Positions 24,810 through 33,076 of a stretch of 64,000 bases of DNA are shown one piece after another (the first letter of the stretch is position 1; each line of letters begins with the position of its first letter). The translations under genes were made by a program, and so were the position numbers. Location of the stretch: the NCBI GenBank assembly GCA_019639075.1, contig JAHBSO010000001.1, positions 1 through 64,000 of the forward strand. Reading direction: 5' to 3'. The stretch comes from Actinomycetota bacterium. Lineage in GTDB: Bacteria; Actinomycetota; Acidimicrobiia; Acidimicrobiales; Iamiaceae. Below the pieces are notes generated by a model, which had not been told where the DNA came from, did no database searches, and worked only from the letters and a program-made list of their open reading frames with translations.

Positions 24810-25721
24810 ATGGAGCTCTGGGACGACATCGCGAAGCATGCTGCGAGGCACCACGGGGTGGTCTCCATCCATGACCTGGTCCGAGCGGGAGCCTCTCGAT
24901 CCCAGGTGCAGCGATGGCGGGCGGCGGGCCGTCTGGAGTCGTGCGGGTACGGCGCCTTCCGCGTGGCCGGCGTTCCCTCCTCGTACGTCTCGCTCGTCCT
25001 CGCGGCGATCGAGGAGTACGCGGACGAGACCTGGGCGTCGCACCGCTCGGCGGCTGTGCTCCACGGCCTTCGCGTCGCGGTCCCGGCCGGGCTCGTCGAG
25101 GTCACGAGACCAACCGGTCTCAGTGCCGAGCGTGGCGCCGCGGTCGTGCACCGAAGCACTCGGATCCCGGCTCACCATCGAACGTTGGCGCAAGGGGTTC
25201 CGTGCCTCTCCGTGCCGCGAACGTTGTTCGACCTGGCGCGGTCGACGCCGTCCCATCGTCTGCTTCGAGTGTTCGACGGTGCGCTGATCGACCGGAAGTA
25301 CACGATCGGTTCGGTCTGGCAGGCCTTTCACGACCTCGGTGGCCGCGGTCGACCCGGGACGAAGCGGATGCGCGAGATGCTCGAAGGACTCGGTGCCGAC
25401 TACGTCCCGCCGTCGAGCGAGCTCGAAGCCGTCGGGATGGCGCTCCTCGCCGGTCGCGGCTTCGAGTGGCAGGTGGAGGTGTCCGACGATCGGGGCTACG
25501 TGCGCCGGGTCGACGCGTTCGACCGCAGAACCTCGGTGGTGGTCGAGTTCGACGGTCCGCAGCACGGCCGCGAGCCGCAGCGGTCCCACGACGTGGACAC
25601 CGATCGACGGCTCGACGCCCTCGGTGTCACGGTCGTTCGGTTGGGCTGGAACGACCTCACGCTGGGAGCCGAGGAAGCGCTCGAACGGATCGAACGGGCG
25701 AGGACTCGTGCGGCAGCCTGA
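24810..25721 (+). CDS. AbiEi antitoxin-domain protein with DUF559/Vsr-like C-terminus
   Basis: A 303-residue protein. Residues 1-60 form a winged-helix start typical of type IV AbiEi antitoxins (HHGVVSIHDLVRAGASRSQV, GYGAFRVAGVP). The middle (ASHRSAAVLHGL, RTLFDLAR) fits the AbiEi_4-type core. The C-terminus (RRVDAFDRRTSVVVEFDGPQ, then H; VTVVRLGWNDL) looks like the DUF559 endonuclease-like fold. No AbiEii-type toxin gene is adjacent, so a working toxin-antitoxin pair is not shown. The start is 24810 because GGGAGG sits nine bases upstream and would touch the alternative ATG at 24801. Family-B palindromes flank it on both sides. Confidence 0.78.
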   Translation: MELWDDIAKHAARHHGVVSIHDLVRAGASRSQVQRWRAAGRLESCGYGAFRVAGVPSSYVSLVLAAIEEYADETWASHRSAAVLHGLRVAVPAGLVEVTRPTGLSAERGAAVVHRSTRIPAHHRTLAQGVPCLSVPRTLFDLARSTPSHRLLRVFDGALIDRKYTIGSVWQAFHDLGGRGRPGTKRMREMLEGLGADYVPPSSELEAVGMALLAGRGFEWQVEVSDDRGYVRRVDAFDRRTSVVVEFDGPQHGREPQRSHDVDTDRRLDALGVTVVRLGWNDLTLGAEEALERIERARTRAAA

Positions 25722-25767
25722 TCCGCCGGTTGGTCGCGGCGATCCGTCCGGATCCTGCTCCCCAGCG

Positions 25768-25816
25768 CAACTTTGTCCGGAAGTAGGCGCAATGCGCGCA
25801 CTTCCGGACAAAGTTG
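25768..25816. repeat. Dispersed palindrome family B, copy 3
   Basis: A 49-base hairpin with perfect 17-base outer arms (CAACTTTGTCCGGAAGT and its complement) around GCGC-AAT-GCGC. It is followed by a G-rich tract, mirroring the C-rich tract that precedes copy 2, so the two copies look like inverted ends of one segment. Confidence 0.88.
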
Positions 25817-25817
25817 T

Positions 25818-25860
<43 letters not shown>

Positions 25861-25904
25861 CGGAGTGGGGGAGTAGGGGAGTGGTGGACGCGGGGGTGTC
25901 GGCG

Positions 25905-25923
25905 GTCTGACACAGTGTCAGGT
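25905..25923 (+). promoter_or_regulatory. CTGAC-N5-GTCAG palindrome, site 5
   Basis: GTCTGAC-ACAGT-GTCAGGT; the inner 15 bases CTGACAC-A-GTGTCAG are perfect. It ends one base before the first GTG of the LLM oxidoreductase, so the message may be leaderless or the true start may be slightly later. Confidence 0.72.
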
Positions 25924-25924
25924 C

Positions 25925-26866
25925 GTGGTGTCCGTCCTGTCCCCGGATCGGTTGGCGATCGGCATGCAGCTGCCGATCCAGTCCAAGTCGACCTCGTTCG
26001 TCGAACCGTGGGAGGCCGACGCCGGCGCCACCGAGCTGGCCGCGGTCGCGAAGGCGGCCGACGCCGCCGGGTTCACCTACGTGGCGGTCTGCGACCACGT
26101 CGCCATCCCGTCCGACAAGGCACCGGTGATGAGCACCGAATGGTGGGACACCGTCGCGACGCTCGGCTGGCTCGCCGGCATCACCGAACGGGTGAAGCTG
26201 CTCAGCCACGTCTACGTCCCGGCGTACCGCCACCCGCTCCAGGTCGCGAAGTCGTTCTCGACCCTCGACGCCATCTCCGGCGGCCGCGTGATCGTGGGCG
26301 TGGGCGCCGGTCACGTCGAGGCCGAGTTCGAGGTGCTCGGGGTGCCGTTCGCCGACCGGGGTCGCCTGCTCGACGAGTCGATCGACGCGCTGCGGGCCGC
26401 GTTCGCCGAGGACTATCCGACGCTGCCCGGGCCCCGCTGGCCGGCGGCCGACCTGGGCCAGCACCCCCGCCCGATCCAGGAGGACGGCCCCCCGATCTGG
26501 GTGGGTGGTTCCTCGAAGGCCGCGATCCGCCGGGCGGCGCTGCGCGGCGACGGGTGGCTGCCGCAGGGGCCGGTCACCCAGGAGCTGGTCGACGAGATCG
26601 CCCGGCTGCGGGCCGACGCCGGACGGCACGACCCGTTCGACCTCGGCGCGCTCGTCGGGCCGGTCTTCGTGGGCGAGCCGGACTGGGACCTCGGCGGCCC
26701 GACGCTGGCCGGGAGCCCCGACAAGATCGCCCACGTGCTCAACAAGTTCACGGCGCTCGGCGTCGGCCAGGCCCAGGTCCGCCTGCGGTCGCGGTCGCTC
26801 GACGAGCTCGTCGACCAGATCGGCCGCTTCGGCGCCGACGTCATCCCCCAGATGGAGCGTGCATGA
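25925..26866 (+). CDS. LLM class flavin (F420)-dependent oxidoreductase
   Basis: A 313-residue luciferase-like TIM barrel. Landmarks: TYVAVCDHVAIP (F420-type LLM active-site region), LLSHVYVPAYRHPLQVAKSF, the family hallmark SGGRVIVGVGAGHVEAEFE (about 119-137), and GPPIWVGGSSKAAIRRAA. The protein should reduce or oxidise a substrate with F420 or FMN. The GTG at 25925 directly follows operator site 5; GTG 25928 or ATG 25964 are alternatives. Its stop overlaps the next ATG, beginning a tightly packed LLM-SDR-EthD-SDR run. Confidence 0.87.
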   Translation: MVSVLSPDRLAIGMQLPIQSKSTSFVEPWEADAGATELAAVAKAADAAGFTYVAVCDHVAIPSDKAPVMSTEWWDTVATLGWLAGITERVKLLSHVYVPAYRHPLQVAKSFSTLDAISGGRVIVGVGAGHVEAEFEVLGVPFADRGRLLDESIDALRAAFAEDYPTLPGPRWPAADLGQHPRPIQEDGPPIWVGGSSKAAIRRAALRGDGWLPQGPVTQELVDEIARLRADAGRHDPFDLGALVGPVFVGEPDWDLGGPTLAGSPDKIAHVLNKFTALGVGQAQVRLRSRSLDELVDQIGRFGADVIPQMERA

Positions 26867-27675
26867 AACCGACCTGCGAACCGACCTCGTCGTCGATGCT
26901 CGAGGGCAAGGTGGCCTTCGTCTCGGGGATCGGCCCGGGCATGGGTCGGGACCTGTCGCTGGCGTTCGCCCGGCACGGGGCCGACGTCGCGGTGGGCGGT
27001 CGCACCCCCGAGAAGCTCGAGGCGGTGGCTGCCGAGGTGGAGGCGCTGGGCCGTCGGGCGGTGCCGGTGGTGTGCGACATCGCCGACGAGTCGGCCTGTG
27101 CCGCCGCGATCGAGTCGGCGGTCGGCGTGCTCGGCCGTCTCGACATCCTGGTGAACAACGCCTACGAGGGGGGCGACGCCACGGAGTTCGTCGACGCCGA
27201 CTTCGACCGGTGGCGCAAGACGATGGACGTCAACTTCTGGGGCTCGCTCCACCTCACCCGGGCGGCGGTGCCAGAGCTCGAACGCCACGGCGACGGCCGG
27301 GTGATCATGATCAACACGATGTCGGTCCAGCGCATCCAGAAGCGCTGGGGGGCCTACGCGGCGTCGAAGGGGGCGCTGGCGACGGTCACGAAGACGCTCG
27401 CCCTCGAGCTCGGCCCCCGGGGGATCAGGGTGAACGGGATCCACCCCGGCTACATCTACGGCGACTCGGTCGAGTGGTACTTCAACCACCAGGCCGAGAA
27501 GCGGGGGATCACGTTCCAGGAGGTCTACGACGAGGTGGCGGAGGAGACCTGCCTCGGCTACCTGCCGCACTCCGAGGAGATCGTCGGGACCGCCGTCTAC
27601 TTCGCCTCCGACCTCGCCCGGCCGGTCACCGGCCAGATGATCGGCGTGAACGCCGGCCACGCGTTCAACGGCTGA
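26863..27675 (+). CDS. SDR family oxidoreductase
   Basis: A 270-residue short-chain dehydrogenase with a slightly unusual cofactor loop, SGIGPGMG (21-28), NNAY (98-101) where NNAG is usual, and catalytic Y165-x3-K169 (YAASK). GIRVNGIHPGYIYGDSVEWY and VTGQMIGVNAGHAFNG close it. It overlaps the LLM gene by four bases (ATGA) and precedes an EthD-domain gene by 25 bases. The substrate is unknown, but the context suggests a ring or side-chain ketone in acyl-CoA catabolism. Confidence 0.87.
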   Translation: MKPTCEPTSSSMLEGKVAFVSGIGPGMGRDLSLAFARHGADVAVGGRTPEKLEAVAAEVEALGRRAVPVVCDIADESACAAAIESAVGVLGRLDILVNNAYEGGDATEFVDADFDRWRKTMDVNFWGSLHLTRAAVPELERHGDGRVIMINTMSVQRIQKRWGAYAASKGALATVTKTLALELGPRGIRVNGIHPGYIYGDSVEWYFNHQAEKRGITFQEVYDEVAEETCLGYLPHSEEIVGTAVYFASDLARPVTGQMIGVNAGHAFNG

Positions 27676-27700
27676 CCGCCGGACGCAGAAGGAGGACACG

Positions 27701-28051
27701 ATGCACCTGTTCGCGTTCGTGAAGCGCAAGGAGGGGATGTCCAGGGAGGACTTCCTCCGCTACTGGCACGACGTGCACGGTCCGCTGATCCGGGACACGC
27801 CGGGACTCGGCGACCGCACCGTGAGCTACGTGCAGCACCCCGCCCACGACAACGACCGCTCGGGGTTCGACGGGGTCGCCGTGCAGGAGTTCGCCTCGTG
27901 GGACGACTTCCTGGCGATGCTCGACGGGCCGGCCGGCGACGCCATGCGGGCCGACGAGGCCAACTTCCTCGACCCGTCGTCGATCAAGGTCGTGTTCACC
28001 GGTGACGACCCGGTCGTCGTCATCCCGGGCTCCGACGGCGGCGCGTCGTGA
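27701..28051 (+). CDS. EthD domain-containing protein
   Basis: A 116-residue dimeric alpha/beta-barrel protein. The EthD landmarks are FAFVKRKEGMSREDFLRYWH, then DVHGPLI, and the mid-protein YVQHP. EthD proteins assist ether and ring-cleavage oxidations, and some relatives are enzymes. AGAAGGAGG precedes the ATG. Its stop overlaps the next GTG, so it is coupled to the following SDR. Confidence 0.85.
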   Translation: MHLFAFVKRKEGMSREDFLRYWHDVHGPLIRDTPGLGDRTVSYVQHPAHDNDRSGFDGVAVQEFASWDDFLAMLDGPAGDAMRADEANFLDPSSIKVVFTGDDPVVVIPGSDGGAS

Positions 28052-28833
28052 CCGGGCGGTTCGAGGGACGGTCGGCCATCGTCACCGGTGGCGGTGCCGG
28101 GATCGGTGCGGCCACCTGCGCCCTCTTCGCTCGCGAAGGCGCGCAGGTCACGGTGCTCGACCGTGACCCCGCCGCCGCCGATGCCGTGGCCGCCGAGGTC
28201 GGTGGGCGCGCCGCGGTGGTGGACGTGCGTGACGGCGACGCGGTGCAGCGGGCGGTGCTCGACGCCGCCGACGCGATGGGCGGCCTGACCGACCTGGTGA
28301 ACAACGCGGGGATCGGGACGGTGAAGCCCCTGCTCGACTACTCCGACAAGGAGTGGGAGCTGCTCGTCGGCGTGAACCTCACGGGGACGTTCAACGGCAT
28401 CCGGGCCGCGGCGCCGATCATGCTGGAGGCGGGGCGGGGCTCGATCGTCAACAACGCCTCGCTCACCGCGATCCGTCCGACCCGGGGCGAGGGCCCGTAC
28501 TCGGCCGCGAAGGCGGCCGTCCTCGCGCTCACCCAGAACGCGGCGCTGGAGCTGGCGCCCGCCGTCCGGGTGAACGCGGTCGCCCCCGGCATGATCCGGA
28601 CCCCGCTGACCCAGGTCATCGTCGACAACGACGCATGGCGGGAGGCGGCCGAGGCGGGGACCCCGGCCGGGCGGCTCGGCACGGCGGAGGAGGTGGCCGA
28701 GGTGATCGCCTTCCTCGCCAGCGACGCCGCGTCGTACGTCACCGGTCAGACCGTGGTGGTCGACGGCGGTTCGGTCCTGCCGAGCCTCCAGTCGGACGCG
28801 CTGCTCAAGGCGATCTCCGGCACCTTCGGCTGA
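28048..28833 (+). CDS. SDR family oxidoreductase
   Basis: A 261-residue classical SDR: TGGGAGIG (13-20), D59 in VVDVRD, NNAG (85-88), S138, Y151-x3-K155 (YSAAK), and the late VTGQTVVVDGGSVLPSL typical of FabG-like enzymes. VLDRD after the second strand favours NAD. The GTG start overlaps the EthD stop (GTGA). It ends the LLM operon; a family-C palindrome follows. Confidence 0.88.
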   Translation: MTGRFEGRSAIVTGGGAGIGAATCALFAREGAQVTVLDRDPAAADAVAAEVGGRAAVVDVRDGDAVQRAVLDAADAMGGLTDLVNNAGIGTVKPLLDYSDKEWELLVGVNLTGTFNGIRAAAPIMLEAGRGSIVNNASLTAIRPTRGEGPYSAAKAAVLALTQNAALELAPAVRVNAVAPGMIRTPLTQVIVDNDAWREAAEAGTPAGRLGTAEEVAEVIAFLASDAASYVTGQTVVVDGGSVLPSLQSDALLKAISGTFG

Positions 28834-28842
28834 CGATCCGGT

Positions 28843-28892
28843 GTTTCCCCTGTGGTCGTGCACCGACCGCGGTGCAGAATCACAGGGGAAAC
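28843..28892. repeat. Dispersed palindrome family C, copy 1
   Basis: A 50-base hairpin: outer arms GTTTCCCCTGTG (28843-28854) and CACAGGGGAAAC (28881-28892), then four unpaired bases on each side, then an inner stem TGCACCG/CGGTGCA around ACCG. The same element, better preserved, lies at 39773-39828. Confidence 0.85.
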
Positions 28893-28920
28893 CGTGGTGG
28901 CGACCACAAGGAGCGCGACG

Positions 28921-29730
28921 ATGTCCTCTCAGGGTGAGCAGACCGGGTCGGGCGACGCCGAAGAGCCCTACGTGCTCCGTCGGGACGACGGTGCGGTCGC
29001 CACGCTCACCCTGAACCGGCCGCGCTCGCGGAACGCCCTGTCGCTGGCCATGCTCGAAGCGCTCGGCGCGGCGCTGGACGAGGTCGACGCCGACCGGTCG
29101 GTCCACGTCGTGGTGCTCGAAGGGGCTGGGCCGGCGTTCTGCGCAGGCCACGACCTGCGCGAGCTCCAGGCTGCGACCGACCCGGCGGACGCCGCGGCGA
29201 TCTTCGACACGTGCTCCTCGGTGATGCTGCGCCTCGGGTCGCTCCGCCAGCCGGTGATCGCGTCGGTCGGCGGCATCGCCACGGCGGCCGGCTGCCAGCT
29301 CGTGGCGTCGTGCGACCTCGCCGTGGCCTCCCGGTCGGCCCGGTTCGCCACGCCCGGTGTCGACATCGGCCTCTTCTGCTCGACGCCGATGGTGGCCGTC
29401 ACCCGCACGGTCGCCGCGAAGCACGCCATGCAGCTCCTGCTCACCGGCGAGGCGATCGATGCCGACACCGCCTTCCGCATGGCCCTGGTGAACGAGGTCG
29501 TGGACGACGACCACCTCGCCACCGCCACGGCGCAGCTCGCCGCGACCCTCGCCGCCAAGCCCCCGGCGGTGCTCGCCGCGGGGAAGGCGACCTACCGCCG
29601 CCAGGCGTCGATGCCGATCCCCGGGGCGTACGAGGTGGCGGGCCGGGCGATGGTCGACGGCCTCGCGCGGCCCGACGCGGCCGAGGGGATCGGTGCGTTC
29701 CTGGAGAAGCGGCCTCCCACCTGGCGATAG
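28921..29730 (+). CDS. Enoyl-CoA hydratase-related protein (ECHDC3-like)
   Basis: A 269-residue crotonase-family protein. Landmarks: ATLTLNRPRSRNALS, AFCAGHDLRE (first oxyanion strand), VGGIATAAGCQLVASCDLAV (about 114-133) and GLFCSTPMVAVTR, the last typical of the ECHDC3 branch. The ATG at 28921 is chosen for the AAGGAG nine bases upstream; an upstream in-frame start would lie inside the palindrome. It is followed nine bases later by an amidase. Confidence 0.85.
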   Translation: MSSQGEQTGSGDAEEPYVLRRDDGAVATLTLNRPRSRNALSLAMLEALGAALDEVDADRSVHVVVLEGAGPAFCAGHDLRELQAATDPADAAAIFDTCSSVMLRLGSLRQPVIASVGGIATAAGCQLVASCDLAVASRSARFATPGVDIGLFCSTPMVAVTRTVAAKHAMQLLLTGEAIDADTAFRMALVNEVVDDDHLATATAQLAATLAAKPPAVLAAGKATYRRQASMPIPGAYEVAGRAMVDGLARPDAAEGIGAFLEKRPPTWR

Positions 29731-29739
29731 CGTCACGGG

Positions 29740-30879
29740 GTGGCCGACGCGACGTGGATCACCCGCCTCGACCCCGAGCGCGACCCGCGGGCGAGGCCCG
29801 ACGGCGTGACGGTCGCCGTGAAGGACTGCATCGACGTCGAGGGCGTCACCACCACGGCAGGATCGCCGGTCGTCGCCGAGGCGGTGGTCCCGGCGACGAC
29901 CGATGCCGAGTGCCTGGCCGGCCTCAGGGCCGCCCGCGCCCGCATCCTCGGCAAGACCAACCTCCACGAGCTGTGCTTCGGGGCGACGGGCGTCAACCCG
30001 CACTACGGCACACCGGCCAACCCGATCGATCCGCGGCGCATCCCCGGTGGTTCGTCGAGCGGGAGCGCGGTCGCGGTCGCGGCGGGTGAGGTCGTGGTCG
30101 GCCTCGGCACCGACACGACCGGTTCGATCCGCACCCCGGCCGCCGCGTGCGGGGTCGTGGGGCTGAGGCCCACGTACGGCGTGGTCCCCGTCGGCGGTGT
30201 CCGGCCGCTCGCTCCGTCGCTCGACACCGTCGGGGTGCTCGGTCGCACGGTGGAGGACGTGGTCGTGGGGGCCACGCTCCTCGACGAGCGGTTGGGCGAC
30301 GGCCACGTCGACGCCAGCCTCACCGTCGCCCGGGTCCGCCTGCCCGACACCGAGCCGACGATCGACGCCGCCATCGATTCGGCGCTGATCGAGGCGGGGA
30401 TCGAGGCGGTCGACGTCGAGCTGCCGGGGTGGCCCGTCGCCCACGACGCGGCCATCACCGTCCTCTACGGCGAGGCGTTGATCGTCAACGAGGGCCTCTG
30501 GCGCCACCACCGCGACCGCCTCGGTGAGGACCTCGTCGAGCGGTTCCTGCTGGCCGAGACGATCGGGCCCGCCGAGCTGGGGGAGGCTCGGGCGCGGCGT
30601 GAGCCCTGGCGGATGGAGTTGGCCGAGGTACTCGGCGTGCACGGGCTGATCGCCCTGCCGTCGATGGTGACGTTCCCTCCGCGGGTGGGCGACCACGTGA
30701 CCCCGCCGAACCCGGCCTGCCCGGCCATCTCCCTGTCGGGCCACCCGGCGATCTCGGTGCCGGTGCCGTCGGGGGGACTGTTCCCGGCGAGCGTCCAGCT
30801 CGTCGCTCCCGACCACCACGAGCCGAGGCTGCTGGCGACCGCTGCGCTGATCGAGGCCGCCGTCGCCGCCGACCCCTGA
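29740..30879 (+). CDS. Amidase signature family protein
   Basis: A 379-residue Ser-Ser-Lys amidase. The lysine is K28 in VTVAVKDCID, the cis-serine loop is GGSSSGSA (103-110), and the nucleophile lies in GTDTTGSIR (S129). It is shorter than the usual 450-500 residues, mainly in the C-terminal half. It would hydrolyse an amide; the natural substrate cannot be read from sequence. The GTG start is nine bases after the ECHDC3-like stop, so both are probably one transcript. Confidence 0.87.
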   Translation: MADATWITRLDPERDPRARPDGVTVAVKDCIDVEGVTTTAGSPVVAEAVVPATTDAECLAGLRAARARILGKTNLHELCFGATGVNPHYGTPANPIDPRRIPGGSSSGSAVAVAAGEVVVGLGTDTTGSIRTPAAACGVVGLRPTYGVVPVGGVRPLAPSLDTVGVLGRTVEDVVVGATLLDERLGDGHVDASLTVARVRLPDTEPTIDAAIDSALIEAGIEAVDVELPGWPVAHDAAITVLYGEALIVNEGLWRHHRDRLGEDLVERFLLAETIGPAELGEARARREPWRMELAEVLGVHGLIALPSMVTFPPRVGDHVTPPNPACPAISLSGHPAISVPVPSGGLFPASVQLVAPDHHEPRLLATAALIEAAVAADP

Positions 30880-30935
30880 GCCGTCGGACCTCGGGGGGAG
30901 TGGCCGGGGTGGGGTGGTCGTGGCACACTGCGAAC

Positions 30936-30949
30936 TAGAACGTGTTCTC
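30936..30949 (+). promoter_or_regulatory. KstR-like operator
   Basis: TAGAACGTGTTCTC. The core AGAAC-GT-GTTCT (30937-30948) is a perfect 12-base palindrome, and 13 of 14 positions are consistent with the published KstR operator pattern TNNAACNNGTTNNA (only the last base differs). It lies 35 bases before the GTG at 30985. Confidence 0.6.
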
Positions 30950-30984
30950 GTTTCCGAACCGGGTCGACCACCGAGGGGTGCAGC

Positions 30985-31779
30985 GTGCAGGAACTGGGCA
31001 GCGGGAAGACGGCCGAGCGACCGGTGCGCCTCGGGGGCGCGCTCGTCACGCTGGTCGAGCCGCACCGCGGCCACGAGGTGGCCTACAACCGCTGGTACGA
31101 GCGCGACCACAGCCTCGCCGGCTGCATGATCGGCGCGTGGACGATCGGCATGGCCCGCTTCGTCGCCACCGCCGACCTGAAGAAGCTCCGCTACCCGGTC
31201 GGCTCGCCCGTGGCCCCCGACCCCGAGGTCGGCTCGTACCTCGCCCTCTACTGGGTGCTGGCCGGCAAGTTCGGCGAGTGGATGCGCTGGGGGAGCGAGC
31301 AGGTGAAGTGGCTCCACGAGGCCGACCGCATGTTCGACGAGCGCGACCACGTCCACACGCTGATGTACAAGTTCCGCACCGAGTTCGAGGAGCCAGACGG
31401 CGTCCCCGTCGAGCTGGCGCTCGAGCACCGGTCGCCCTACCTCGTCCTCGTGATCGGCGAGCCGGCGGAGGGCACGACCCTCGACGACGTCGACGCCTGG
31501 TTCCGGTCCCGCCCGCTCCCCGGCGTGGTCGGCGCCGAGCTGACCGCGATCCCGCTGCCGGGCGACGCCGCCAAGGGCGTCCGGGCCGACTCGGCCGAGA
31601 ACCGCTTCTGCCAGCTCTGGTTCGTCGACGACGACCTCCCGCAGGTGTGGGACGAGCGCTTCGCCGGCCTGGGCGAGGAGTTCGCGGCAGCCGGGCTGGG
31701 AGAACTGGTCTACGTCTCGCCGTTCCGGGCCACCGTGCCCGGCACCGACACCTACGCCGACCAGCTCTGGAACGATTGA
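30985..31779 (+). CDS. Conserved hypothetical protein, probable dimeric alpha/beta-barrel
   Basis: A 264-residue soluble protein without a family name I can give. ALVTLVEPHRGHEVAYNRWY, then ERDH, resembles the beta-alpha unit of EthD/DabB-like dimeric barrels, and a second similar half begins near PYLVLVIGEPAEGTTLDDVD, then AWFRS. So it may be a fused two-barrel protein. The central W-rich helix (YWVLAGKFGEWMRWGSEQVK) is distinctive. It stands behind a KstR-type operator and immediately before operator site 6 of the next gene, suggesting a role in steroid or related ring degradation. GTG 30985 is the first start after the operator. Confidence 0.65.
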   Translation: MQELGSGKTAERPVRLGGALVTLVEPHRGHEVAYNRWYERDHSLAGCMIGAWTIGMARFVATADLKKLRYPVGSPVAPDPEVGSYLALYWVLAGKFGEWMRWGSEQVKWLHEADRMFDERDHVHTLMYKFRTEFEEPDGVPVELALEHRSPYLVLVIGEPAEGTTLDDVDAWFRSRPLPGVVGAELTAIPLPGDAAKGVRADSAENRFCQLWFVDDDLPQVWDERFAGLGEEFAAAGLGELVYVSPFRATVPGTDTYADQLWND

Positions 31780-31794
31780 GCAGACCCGAACCGT

Positions 31795-31813
31795 TTCTGA
31801 CGGACCGTCAGAT
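31795..31813 (+). promoter_or_regulatory. CTGAC-N5-GTCAG palindrome, site 6
   Basis: TTCTGAC-GGACC-GTCAGAT; the inner 17 bases TCTGACGG-A-CCGTCAGA are a perfect palindrome, the same as site 2 apart from the central base. It ends 19 bases before the ATG of the second amidohydrolase. Confidence 0.8.
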
Positions 31814-31832
31814 CGAGAGGTAGAGTGACGCC

Positions 31833-33038
31833 ATGAGCACGATCCCCGAGAACTTCCCGAAGATCATCTCGGTCGACGACCACGTGATCGAGCACCGCAC
31901 GGTCTGGCTCGACCGGCTGCCGAAGAAGTACCACGACGTCGGTCCCCGCACGATCCAGGAGCGGGGCAACATGCAGTTCGTCGGCGGCGTGTTCAGCTAC
32001 GAGCCCGACGAGAACGGTGAGCTGTGCGACTGGTGGCTCTACGAGGACAAGAAGGTCCCGCAGACCCGCCTCTCTGCCGCCGCCGGCTTCGACCGGGACG
32101 AGGTGAAGGTCACCGGCATCACCTACGAGGAGATGCGCAAGGGCTGCTGGGACCCGAAGGCCCGCCTCGAGGACATGGACGCCAACTGGACCGACGCGCA
32201 GATGTGCTTCCCGTCGTTCCCCCGCTTCTGCGGCCAGACGTTCATGGAGGCCGAGGACAAGGTCCTGTCGGACCTGTGCGTGAAGGCCTACAACGACTGG
32301 ATGGTCGAGGAGTGGTGCGGCGACTCCGACGGTCGACTCATCCCGCTCACCATCACCCACCTGTGGGACGCCGAGCTGGCCGCCGCCGAGGTGCGCCGCA
32401 ACGCCGAGCGCGGCGTGCGGGCCGTGTGCTTCTCGGAGATCCCGCCGTACCTGGGGCTCCCGTCGATCCACGGTGATTACTGGGAGCCCTTCTTCCGGGC
32501 CTGCGCCGAGACCGGCACCGTGATCAACATGCACATCGGGTCGTCGTCGAAGATGCCGTCGACGTCGGAGGACGCCCCGGCCGCCGTGGGGTCGACGCTC
32601 ACCTTCGGCAACGCCATGAGCTCGATGACCGACTGGCTGTTCTCGGGCTGGCTGGCCAAGCTGCCCGACCTCAAGCTCGCCTACAGCGAGGGCCAGATCG
32701 GCTGGATCCCCTACATCCTCGAGCGGGCCGACAACGTCTGGGACGAGAACCGGGCCTGGGGCGGGTTCGGCGACAAGGTGCCCGAGCCGCCGTCGACCTA
32801 CTACTACCGCCAGATCTACGGCTGCTTCTTCGACGACGTCTACGGCCTCGAGAACATCGAGAAGTGCGGCGTCGACAACATCTGCTTCGAGACCGACTAC
32901 CCGCACAGCGACAGCACCTGGCCGCACTCCAAGGAGACGGCCTTCAAGCTCATGGGTAACCTCCCCGAGGACGTCGTCTACAAGCTGATGCGCGGCAACG
33001 CGATCGAGATGCTGCAGCTCGACTACGACAAGGACTGA
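31833..33038 (+). CDS. Amidohydrolase_2 family metal-dependent hydrolase, paralogue 2
   Basis: A 401-residue TIM-barrel amidohydrolase very similar to the protein at 15011-16270. Shared blocks include PKIISVDDHV, CFPSFPRFCGQTF, NDWMVEEWCGDS, RAVCFSEIPPYLGLPSIH, INMHIGSSSKMP, YSEGQIGW-PYILER and ETDYPHSDSTWP. DDH, the mid-protein MHIG histidine and the TDYPH aspartate would be metal ligands. Two such paralogues under almost identical operators suggest two steps, or two substrates, in one pathway. The next gene starts 38 bases downstream. Confidence 0.88.
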   Translation: MSTIPENFPKIISVDDHVIEHRTVWLDRLPKKYHDVGPRTIQERGNMQFVGGVFSYEPDENGELCDWWLYEDKKVPQTRLSAAAGFDRDEVKVTGITYEEMRKGCWDPKARLEDMDANWTDAQMCFPSFPRFCGQTFMEAEDKVLSDLCVKAYNDWMVEEWCGDSDGRLIPLTITHLWDAELAAAEVRRNAERGVRAVCFSEIPPYLGLPSIHGDYWEPFFRACAETGTVINMHIGSSSKMPSTSEDAPAAVGSTLTFGNAMSSMTDWLFSGWLAKLPDLKLAYSEGQIGWIPYILERADNVWDENRAWGGFGDKVPEPPSTYYYRQIYGCFFDDVYGLENIEKCGVDNICFETDYPHSDSTWPHSKETAFKLMGNLPEDVVYKLMRGNAIEMLQLDYDKD

Positions 33039-33076
33039 TCCGAGCGGCCCGCCGGCCGTCGAAGCGGGAGGGCTCG

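Noticed and set aside
24810..25721. A complete type IV toxin-antitoxin system
   Set aside because: Only the AbiEi-like protein is present. No nucleotidyltransferase-type toxin gene adjoins it on either side.
27826..31428. A 1200-codon open frame on the minus strand opposite the SDR, hydratase, amidase and neighbouring genes
   Set aside because: At about 70% GC, stop codons are rare in the antisense frames. The translation is low-complexity Arg/Gly/Val/Asp with no domain, while the plus strand carries several clear enzymes across the same region.
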